Shown here: one piece after another, positions 49,319 to 59,713 of the stretch
Layout of the letters: every line of letters starts with the position of its first letter
Numbering within the stretch: position 1 is the stretch's first letter
Origin: Pelodera strongyloides
Taxonomy: Eukaryota > Nematoda > Chromadorea > Rhabditida > Rhabditidae
Assembly: GCA_036852015.1 (NCBI GenBank)
Contig: JAANDG010000106.1
Location: 186,001-250,000 of the forward strand
Length of the DNA: 64,000 nt
Reading direction: 5' to 3'
Translations under genes and position numbers: made by a program
The notes under the pieces: generated by a model
Seen by the model: only the letters and a program-made list of their open reading frames with translations
Databases searched by the model: none
Told to the model about the DNA's origin: nothing

Positions 49319-51345
49319 TTGGCACTGACGATAAGGTGAACTGAAGACTTATGTTTTTGTGTTGAAACGTATTTTTCACCCGATCCTTCAGTTCTCAGCG
49401 ACTTCTTCAATCTTGAGAACATAGCACAAATTTGGAAAATTAGAATACAAGGAAGTGCTCGGTAAATAAATTTACATGCATTCCAGACATGCAAATTTTT
49501 TATGTCGCATTTTTCGTAAATATCTGTCGTCTGGTGCGGCTCGGGCTTTTTCACTCGATACACATGTAATCTTTGTTACATTATTTGTTCCTTTACTTTT
49601 TAAATATTCTTATTACTACTACAAATTTAGCTTCTGAAGTATGTTGCGACCTCCTAACCTAAAAGTATTTTTCTTTTTGGAATTTAATACGTATTTTCGG
49701 GAATTCTCTTTAGGACATTTGAATTTGAATATTTTCTTCATCATTGATCTAAACGTATAAATAAATAAAAGTAACTTTTAGATTAGATTTTTCACGAAGT
49801 AATTTAACAGTTCTTTTTAGCCCACCTGTATTTCTATTCTAACTGCGATTTATAGTTTATGTGTGGAAATTATATCTCAAAAGTTCAGTAAGAATATTAA
49901 AACTTTAATGTATTACTTTTATTTGCAGGTTGTTGAAACTATCTTCAATGGATCAGCTCGTAACTTGAATTGAGAAGACGGAAGCTGAAGTCACCTCGGA
50001 AACCCAAATGAAGCATGAAACGCACATCGACAAGAAAAAATGTGCGTTTATATTTTCTAAAGTAAACTTGGTCATATGCACGCACAGTGTAAGCCGGGAG
50101 CCTCCCCTTTTGGGAGAATTTTTTTATAACTTATCGCTGATTCGCACGACCCGCCTTTTTCTCTCCCTTCCCACTGGGAGGCTGGGCGCATATTCCCAGC
50201 GTTCGTGCGTATGGCGTATGGCCTCGGATATCGTATAGCATTCTGTGCAGTTTGAGGAACAAATTTTTCCGTTTCCATAGGCCATGTGTTCTCTCCATTT
50301 AAGTAGTCCCCGGGAAATGTTAGTGGGAGCAGGGAAAAGAGGGTGCACCAAATATAAGTTTTCCTCGTTTCAACAACAATCCTTACGCTCTCTTTATCTC
50401 CTGTGATTTTTAGATAAATAACCTTTAACACCTTAGCCTGACTATTAAATATAGAAATCAAATCGCTCTGTTTCGTTTTCATTGGTTCATTGGCTCCTGC
50501 CAAGAATTTTCTCTTTTGGCTTCCTCCTTTACATTTTATAAATAATATATATAGCCTGTGAATACGCATTTACACGTTTGAAAATCAGAGATCAATCACA
50601 ACACTTTTGTATGCGCGCGATCGATACTCCGCACAGCTTCGCCAATCTATAAAAGAAGGACTTGCGAAAAGACCTCATGCCGTCAAACAATCAAAAAGTT
50701 TCAAAAAACTTGAGCTAACATTTGATCCCTTTTTTAGACTTCATTGTAGGAGTTGTTAATTTACATTTGAAGTGTGAATACACAGACAGTTTGTTGCAGA
50801 AAAGAAGTAATCCCCAAAATATAATATAAATATAATGATGTAAAGGTATTTTGCTAAACTAATTCGTATGAATTATTATGAGACATGCTATGCCTTTGAA
50901 AAAAGGCAATGCGAGAACTATCACTGAGAACTGATGAGTTGCGCGCCGCACAATTTCGGGACACAAAATGCGCGCCGCACCATTGCGGGACACAAAATGC
51001 GCGCCGCAAAGAAATGGGAAGCCAAATAGGAAACCGCAAGTTGCGCCCCGCACCATTTCCGCACCTTTTCCTCACCTTTTCGGCAACGTTTTGGGGTGTT
51101 TCCTGCAACAAAACTGCAAATCGAGGCGGGGAAAAAACTTTTTCCGTGCGCATCAAATTCTTTTGCGGGAAACACACCCGAACTGTTGCCGCGCGCAACT
51201 CTTGAGTTTCGTTGCAGTGGTTTGAGAGATGCTCATAGTTCCGTGTTATACTGTACATTTCAGTAGCTAATAAAACTATAGCTCAATTATCGATTTTTGT
51301 AAGCTCCCGGCCTATGTTCCGTAAATTTTCGCTTAGCTATAGGAC
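49319..51345. other. Gene-poor spacer with GC-rich short repeats
   Basis: No recognised gene. From about 50939 to 51010, GCGCGCCGCA followed by CGGGACACAAAAT-type sequence repeats three times. A 165-codon ORF on the minus strand (50569-50072) has no recognisable domain or splice context and is not called. Confidence 0.5.
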
Positions 51346-54300
51346 CGGTAGTTGTAGTGGAACTTCATTCTTCCCGGTCATGTGAAACATTTGTATGGTA
51401 TGGCAGAGTGATCTAAGGCGCCGTTGAGAGGAAGTGTTCAAGAGAAGGTTGCGGCTGCGAAATCTCCTGATTTCCTTAGCTTTTGCACATTGAATGAAAG
51501 TCTTTTCCGTGTTTCGACACCGATTTGGCAGTACCTGGTTAGTACCCAGCGCGGTATATTGGCAACTTTCTGAGGTGTCTCTCTCTCGCAATGGAACTGG
51601 GGACAAGGCACACGAAAAGCTTGTCTCGCACACTTCAAGTTGACTTCCGAGACCCCCGAAAAGTAGCCGCGAACAACTCAACTTTTCTCATTCACGAAAA
51701 TCAACTCTGCTGAAATATCCAGTCTATGGTTCGTATGGTGGATCAAATATTAGTAGTAGTTAAAATCACTTAAAGCAATTGATAGACAAAGCAAGAGCGT
51801 GTGGCTGAGTCACCAGGAATTTAACAGTGTTATTTTTTCTCTGACACAACCAACCTTGATTTTTATCAGTCAAATGGTTGTTTCTCACATGTACCCACAT
51901 AAAGGGAGTACTAGTTTGCAAGTGATACGCCGAGCTTTGTTAGAAACATTTCAGCGGGTGTCGTTATCTACTATGGAGAGCTCGTGAGAAGCCCAATTTC
52001 ATTCCGTAACCTTGTCAGGTCGACAAGTTGTGTTAGTTTGGGATCCACTGCAATATTCCAATTGGAATTCCTTATCGATAATGATGATGCTACAGAGCCA
52101 ACACACCCGATTTGTTGCCATACTTCTCAGTTATTCGGACCACTGCATACACCTTCTTGAAACACGCACGGATGTTGCGAACGTCATTGAAGTTCCTCGG
52201 TTATGAGTGACTACAGAGGATTTGACATAGCTTGTTGATCAACGCCAAAGCTAGGGCACACGTTGTATATCAGATAAATAATCATATGGGTTCAAACGGT
52301 ATATTGGAATTGAGTGCATAGGCTCATCTACGATGGTATTAGCTGTTATTTTGGGACTCTCAAGTTGGATAATTTGAGCACGAAGACCGTTTTGCTGAGT
52401 AGTGGCACAATAAAGTTTTGCGAGGCATGATTATTCTTCCTGCGATTAGTTGTGCGTAACGATGTGACTCGCACATATTAAGTCCACGAGTCGTCTTGCT
52501 GTATTCTTGGTCCCATTTTGCTGGCGTGTGCACTCAATTAAAGAAAACCGACGACATCGAATGCTCCTGTTCATCAGTAGTTGGACATGCCTATTCGAAT
52601 CACTCGGAATCCTCGAGATAGTTTTCTCATGTCTTTGTGTCTCGCAGTCAGCAGAACAGAAACTTTTGCGACAGAATCTTTTCTGTACAACTTCTAGAGG
52701 AAAGACCATGGAATCGGAAACATAGTATGTAATTCGAGAGTTTTTGCATTTTTAACCTATCTATAATACTCCGCAACGAGATTTCGGATTGTTTTATTGA
52801 AAATAAATGTGAGTAAGTAACTTAGTGTACGGAATTCGATCCTGGTGCAGGATGTATTTGAAGAAAATCTGTTTGGATAAATTATTTCTCAAGCCGCAAA
52901 ATGGCATCGCCTATACTGGCAATCATTCGTACTGTATTTTCCTTATGGCAACTTGCAGCAGCCGGTTGTAGCTAGTCTCGCATCCTCGCGCGCGTGTCAC
53001 AGATGTAAATGCCGGAGTGAGGCGCCCAGTTCGGAATGTGGTCCATTTCGCTACACTGGGTACTGGGCACGCATGGCTGTTGATCCCCACCGGTGACTGC
53101 ACGAGTAGTGCCTTTACTGGACCCTTCCCAGCCGACAAGGTGCACACATATAAGTCGAGCAGCTACCATTGCAAGTTTGCCATTTACCGTTGAAACTCTT
53201 GGGAAATGTACGTTCCGTTAAGACTCAACGAACTATTTCAAACGCTGAAAATCCCTCTAAATACAGCGATACAACCTTTTCGGTGCTCATCCTGCACCAG
53301 CATGGCAAAATAAGAAAGCTTGAATTCCGCACGCTTAGTTACTTATTCACATTTATTTTCATCAAAACAAGTTGGAAGCTCATAGGGTGAATTGCACATA
53401 AGTTAAAATGGAACATTTTCGATTTCCATAGTATCGGCTTCAGAGTCCTGTCTCCATGCTCTTCCTTCTAGAGATTGTACAAAAAGTTTCTGCCACATTA
53501 GCTTCTGTTCCGCTGGTTGTGAAGAAACAAAGCATGCGGAAAGTGTCTCGAGGACGCCCAGTGGCCGAATGGACGTGTCCAATTATTGTAGGATACGAGT
53601 AGTCGATGTCATCACACTTTTTTGATTGTGCGTTCATGTCAGCAATGCGGTATCAGGAACACGCCACCACAACTTGTGGACATAATTTGGTTGTCGACCA
53701 AAGTTGCACACATTTAATCGACTAAAGAACAGTCATATCTTGTGAAACCTCATTGTATCATTTCTCGCTGACAACTTTGTGATCAAATAGTTCCACTAGA
53801 GAAGCTCAAAATAATTGCTTGTAACTTCAGAGACGGGCAGTGGACCTAACTCTCATATATCACTTGAGCCCATACGATTATTTATCTGATATACATCGTG
53901 TGCCCTAGTTTTGGCGTTGATCAACAAACGATGTCAAATCCTCTGTAGTTACTCATAACCAAGGAACTTGAATGACGTTCGCAACATCAGTCCGTGTTGC
54001 AAGAAGGTGAATGTAGTGGTCCGAATAAATGAGAAGTATGACCACACATCGGGTGTGTTGGCTCTGTAGCATCATCATTATCGATAAGGAAATCCAATAG
54101 GAATATTGCCTTGGGACCCATACTAACACAAGTTGACGACCTGAAAGGTTACGGAATCAAATTGGACTTCTCACGAGCCCTCCATAGTAGATAACAACAT
54201 CCGCTGAAATGTTTCTAACAAAGCTCCGCGTATCGCTTGCAAACTAGTATTCCATTTAAATGGGCACGTGTGAGAAACAACCATTTGACTGATAAAAATC

Positions 54301-54814
54301 AATGTTGGTTGCGTCAGAGAAAAAAATAACACTGTGTTTAATTCCTGGTGACTCAGCCACACGCACTTGCCTCGTCCATCAATTGCTTTAAGTGTTTTTA
54401 ACTACGACTAATACTTGATCAACCATAAGAACCATACATGGATATTTCAGCAGAGTTGATTTTTGTGAATGAGAAAAGTTGGGTTGTTCGCGGCGACTTT
54501 TCGGGGGTCTCGGAAGTCAACGTGACGTGTGCGAGACAAGTTTTTCGTGTGCCTTGTCTCCAGTTCCATTGCGAGAGCGAGAAACCCTTAGAAAGTTGGC
54601 AATATACCGCGCTGGGTACTTACCAGTACTGCCAAATCGGTGTCGAAACACGGAAAAGACTTTCATTCAATGTGCAAAAGGCAAGGAAATCAGGAGATTT
54701 CGCAGCCGCAACCTTCTCTTGAACACTTCCTCTCAACGGCGCCTTAGACCACTCTACCATATCATACACATGTTTCACATGACGGGGAAGAATGGAATTC
54801 CACTACAACTACCG
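51346..54814. repeat. 3.5 kb long inverted repeat (large foldback element)
   Basis: The left arm, about 51346-52853, is an inverted copy of the right arm, about 53286-54814, with frequent substitutions and small indels (for example a ~20 bp stretch near 53305 missing from the left arm). The spacer is about 430 bp. Outer ends read CGGTAGTTGTAGTGGAA and its complement. Each arm can encode short matching peptides, but these are fragmentary and resemble no protein I recognise. No target duplication is evident. Confidence 0.85.
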
Positions 54815-55914
54815 TAGTTGCCGCACACTCCTTGAGCGTTGACAGAACCACAACCAATCCAGGACACATAGACTGATTTGCGCAAGATGCGCCCGCCACA
54901 AAATAATAATAATAATAATTTATTACAGCGCAAAGGTGCGCACAAACATACATAATTAAAACAATAAATACAGTAGGCTACAAAAGAGCAATATTTCAGG
55001 GTGTGCTTCGTTCCTCGTTTCCTCGAGGAGTGCACTTCCGTTTTGTTGCGGGCCACGATTTCGCCCCCAAAACCGCTGCGGCACTTTTCCTAGTGGTATG
55101 AGCAAAATCGACCAAGGATGAAGTTGGTGAATATTTGAAATATGTATACTAAATTATTTCCTTTCAAAACAACTTCTCCGAACGAGACCATTTTCGCCTT
55201 CTGCTGTCGGAGAAACAAACTAGTTCCACGATACGCACCCGATGATTCAAAGGATAAAACTGTGCTAAGATGCTCTGGTGAGTACTAAGATGCTCTTAGT
55301 TGCATTTTGTTCCAGACCCAACCAATCTTGCTGGATTTATTGTGCAGAAAGCAGAAAGAGCAGCACTAATAGCTGGAATAACTCTGCCAGTTTTGAATGT
55401 TTGAATATTGTGAAGTTGCTTTCCACAGTAATTTCACTAGAAATCCTCCTCTTTCGGCACAGTATTATTCAGCAAGATTTCTCCGTTGATTGAGGTGAGC
55501 ATTTTAAAGAGGTATATCACGTGGTTTGAAACGTACTGGGTATTAATATAGATTAAGAAAATTTATGTGCTCTTCTGAGCTTTTCCGCTACAATTGGAAC
55601 CCATTTTGCATATAGTGAACACCTGGGACTACTGTTTTCCAGCATGTTCACAAACCCGTACCAAACTGCTTTAATTTTCTGGCTTATTGTTAGAACTATT
55701 TTTCTTATGTTTATTCTGGATCGTAGAAAATTCAATTCCTGATCTTTTTCTGGCAATACTATACTTAGTCTTTATTTACCCAGTTTTATGCACTATGTCA
55801 TGATTAATTTTGCAATTCAGGCACGACGTCAACGAGGAATTATGCTGGAATAGAAGATACGGAGCCACATCAACCTTTGCAAAGACTCTTAAACTTCACT
55901 CATAATTCATATTG
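54815..55914. other. Spacer without recognised gene
   Basis: It contains an AATAAT run near 54903. A minus-strand ORF of 67 codons at 55756-55553 has no recognisable domain. Nothing else can be supported. Confidence 0.4.
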
Positions 55915-56634
55915 TTAAAGGCTCAGGCCCACATGTCTAAAGTGATGTTTCTATAAGAAAACTTCAGGTTTTCACAAATGTGATAGCGAAAACCGCGTTT
56001 CTTGCGGTATTGATCTGTGGAAGTTATGGACAAAAGTCGATCCTCAGATATAAACCGTGGAAAACAACCTTTGGGTATTTGTTCAATTGCCATAGTAAGA
56101 CAATTGTGGCGAGCCGCTCTGTATATCTTCGCCAGCGTACTGATGTACGGTGCAAGTGTATCCGATGGACACAGTGTCTCTTAAGCCGCGTTCGAGTTGG
56201 GAAAAAGTTGGTGGAATTCCGGAATTCCACCGTTCGAGTTGGACGGAAAAACGTGCGTGGAAAAGCAAAAATACCGTTGTGGAATCGTTGTGGGATTATA
56301 TTTTTAACCACTGCAAGAGCCAAAAATGACGCTTGACCCCGACGGTTCGGGCTAAATAACGGAAAAACATTTACGTTTCCGGTGTCCCATCTCTAACGGT
56401 GGAATTCCGGAATTCCACAACTTTTCCCAACTCGAACGCGCCTTTATTAAATGTACCCAGCAGATGTTTTTTTGAACAATCTACGGTTCTTATCTGGGGA
56501 GCGAGATGCAAATAATATCCACACTTCACAACATAGGAAATGCGGTGTTCGCTATCATATTTTGCTAAGCACCTGAAGCTTTATAACACAAAAAAATCGT
56601 AATGGTTCTTATTACGCGGGGCCTGTGCCTTTAA
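55915..56634. mobile_element. TTAA-bounded element, family E-like, 720 bp
   Basis: The ends TTAAAGGCTCAGGCCCA and its near-exact inverse (GGGCCTGTGCCTTTAA) bound 720 bp. They resemble the ends at 18733-19153 and 63090-63508. The right TTAA (56631-56634) is also the left TTAA of the next element. Confidence 0.65.
56188..56440. mobile_element. Inverted-repeat insertion nested in the 55915-56634 element
   Basis: About 250 bp with ends GCGTTCGAGTTGGGAAAA and its inverse, each followed by a TGGAATTCCGGAATTCCA palindrome. It lies wholly inside the larger TTAA element. Confidence 0.65.
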
Positions 56635-56804
56635 AGCGAAACACCGGCCGATTTTTGAAACGCATTGCGTACATCTGCTTTCTTATGCAGCATATGCAAA
56701 TGAGCAAATATTAGAATAAAAACTAGACCCCAATTAGACCCCACTTTGCATATACGCATAGGAATGCAAGTACTTGAGATGCGTTTCAAAAACCGGCCGG
56801 AATT
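56631..56804. mobile_element. TTAA hairpin element, family B copy 3 (right end lost)
   Basis: Starts TTAAAGCGAAACACCGGCC and retains the inverted GCGTTTCAAAAACCGGCC, but the final TTTCGCTTTAA is replaced by TTCTGTTCTGTTC-rich sequence. Confidence 0.65.
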
Positions 56805-57618
56805 TTCTGTTCTGTTCTATTTTCTGTTCTGCCGAATGAAACGGCCATTCGTAGGGAGCCACCGGAAAGGCTAGGCCCCGACATTTGGGTGGATCAAATT
56901 TGTTGGTTTCAATATTTGGGTGTGTATGTAGATATTTCATGTGTGTTCCCTCTTCACTCAATAAATTGTTCCTGAGGGGGGCATCATGAAAACTAGGATA
57001 TGGCATGGTGAAAAATGCTGCTTTGATGGTAGCTAAAAGCTGCCGTAAGGGCAAAAAAAAATGTGATAACCTCTTAAACCTTCCATTGAAATATCTTTAC
57101 CTCAAACGAAAGAAATAAATACAACTGTAAATAAAGAAAAAATCCTCCGTAAGGGTCGGTAGTAATGTTGCATATTTGTTCATCAGACCTCTCCTCCACA
57201 ATATAAACGTTACATTGGGGGAGAGGCTAAAATTTGGTTGTAAGTTCCGTTGTATTCCCTCTTTACTTTACTTGATTGTTGTATAACTGCTGCAGTTTCG
57301 TATATATCATGCTGTTAGATTCGTTGGACAGGGTATTATTTGATGGAATATTATGATTGCCATGTTTGAAGTTAGAATAATTTAGATGGAAGTTATGTTT
57401 TCTAGAATTCGTGTAGTTTATTTCCGTGTGGTTTTTGTATAGTGGAGGTTGTATACTGCGCTCCCCAGTTACCTTTTTTATACGTTTGGTAGCTCACTAC
57501 GACCTACGACTGCTGTCCTGTCATCACATAATATTTGAATCACGTACTGTTTTGCACAGCTATACGACACACACACGCTAGACCACAAACATGCATGGCA
57601 AATCATTGGTTATATCAG
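56805..57618. other. Spacer without recognised gene
   Basis: A minus-strand ORF at 57054-56734 runs partly through the family B element and shows no known domain. The remainder is AT-rich sequence without splice-supported coding. Confidence 0.4.
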
Positions 57619-58302
57619 CTAGATCGCTTGCAGGCTAGGCCACCCACAGACAGCATGTAGCACAAGCTGGACCACACGCAGGCTAGATCACACATGCGAG
57701 ACCACACACAGGCTAGGCTAGACCACATACAGTCTAGACCACGCCCTTGCTAGACCACACCCTGGCCAGACAACACACGTGCGAGACCACACACAGGTTA
57801 GGCTAGACCACATACAGTCTAGACCACACACAAGCTAGACCACACGCAAGCTAGATCACACATGCGAGACCACACACAGGCTAGGCTAGACCACATACAG
57901 TCTAGACCACACACAAGCTAGACCACACGCAAGCTAGATCACATATGCGAGACCACACACAGGCTAGGCTAGACCACATACAGTCTAGACCACACACAAG
58001 CTAGACCACACGCAAGCTAGATCACACATGCGAGACCACACACAGGCTAGGCTAGACCACATACAGTCTAGACCACACACAAGCTAGACCACACGCAAGC
58101 TAGATCACATATGCGAGACCACACACAGGCTAGGCTAGACCACATATAGTCTAGACCACACACAAGCTAGACCACACGCAAGCTAGATCACATATGCGAG
58201 ACCACACACAGGCTAGGCTAGACCACATACAGTCTAGACCACACACAAGCTAGACCACACACGTGCGAGACCACACACGTGCGAGACCACACACAGGCTG
58301 GA
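57619..58302. repeat. Minisatellite with 83 bp higher-order unit
   Basis: Built from CTAGACCACAC-type submotifs. The well-ordered part repeats an 83 bp period (CACAGGCTAGGCTAGACCAC, then CATACAGTCTAGACC, then CGCAAGCTAGATCAC, then ATGCGAGACC) about seven times. Confidence 0.9.
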
Positions 58303-58848
58303 TATGCACAGGGGAAATTTCATTCCACATTACATTTGAAAACAACATTCAGCACCACTTTATTCATGAGAAATGCCTATTGATTATCTTCATTACATCA
58401 GTACTGCCCTCCAATATCATCAGAATACGGTTCGGCGTCTGTAGCTCCCATCGACGAAAAGTTCATCGAGACAGCCGTGTACGTTCGCTCAAAACTAAAT
58501 TTATTTAAAATTATTATCAACCCCAAGAAGTTGCGTATTGTGACGAGTGTTTCCTACCTTACAAATAACAATCATAACAAACAACTAAAAGGGCAATAAT
58601 CAAGCATAGTAGGAGGAAAACTTGCGGTTCAAAATCGCTGGCTCTAATAAATCCATTGTTGATTCCAAATTGCAGCACAGCGCGGTAAATATAGCAGAAT
58701 TGTTCAAATGTCTGCACGCAATGGGCACGTTTGCTGCGAAGTTGACGGATCAGCTGAAAGAAAGAAATCTTTGTGGATTCTCGGTTCTCGGGCGCACAGA
58801 CGCGCGCGTTACTTGCCGCGCAAATTGTGTAGCTGGCCGCTCTGTGAA

Positions 58849-58965
58849 CGCGCGCGTACTTATCGCGCCGTTAACCGCGTACTTATCGCGCCGTTAATCG
58901 CGTGCGCGTCGCGCCGTTAACCGCATGCGCGTACTTATCGCGCCGTTAACCGCGTACTCGGATAG
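58849..58965. repeat. GC-rich minisatellite at the phosphatase gene's 3' end
   Basis: About four imperfect copies of a CGCGTACTTATCGCGCCGTT-type unit, rich in CpG. The last copy overlaps the proposed stop codon of the phosphatase. 58303-58848 holds no gene I can support. Confidence 0.75.
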
Positions 58966-59668
58966 GTGCGGCGTGGAAAGACACGGTGTGGCGAGTTACT
59001 GCGCAGCGCAGCAACGCAAATCCGGGCACACAGCAAAACTTTTTTCTAGCTGAGCGCCCGAGATTCAGAGGTGTATGCTGCAGGTCATAGAAAACATTCT
59101 GCTGTCCTATTCTAGAACATCTAATTGTCGCCAATTTTTCGGCTAACGGCATTTAGTGTGCAAGGGAATTCTCCTATAACTTTGTTTGTGGGTCTTATGA
59201 AAAGCAGTTATTTCTAAGTTCTAAGGACGAAACTCTTAACGAAGTCATCTCCTCACCATGACTTTAAACTAACCGAGTTAAAAATGACTTTAAAGCGAAA
59301 TTTTAGCCTCTTTGGAAAATTTGCATATGATAAGCAAATCCTATGTATCCTATGCTAATTTTGTACGATTGCCGTGGACGATCGTACAAAATTGGCATAG
59401 GATACATAGGATTTGCTTATCATATGCAAATTTTCCAAAGGGGCTAGCATTTCGCTTTAAACTAAACCAACCGAGCTAATCTGGGGCACGCGTCCCCTGG
59501 CAAATTCCATTAAAGCCATCTCAATTGCCACAAGAGTACCACTACGACCGACACCCGCCGAACAGTGGACAACTTAAATGGTGATTTAGCTTTGTAAGTT
59601 TTCTCTCTCAGGCTCCCTATCCATATCTCTCTCTATGTATCCCACTCTCGTACGATCTCTCAGTTTCT

Positions 59669-59713
<45 letters not shown>

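Noticed and set aside
50072..50569. 165-codon ORF on the minus strand
   Set aside because: Longest non-repeat ORF in its region, but no known domain, no splice-supported neighbours and unremarkable composition; chance cannot be excluded.
51799..54362. Matching ~62-codon ORFs in both arms of the long inverted repeat
   Set aside because: They match only because the arms are inverted copies; they are short, lack a recognisable domain, and neither extends through the arm.
56734..57054. 106-codon minus-strand ORF as an exon
   Set aside because: It runs into the family B transposable element and has no recognised domain or conserved neighbours.
57619..58302. CRISPR-like array
   Set aside because: Repeats are contiguous submotifs without unique spacers, in an intron-rich animal genome; minisatellite.
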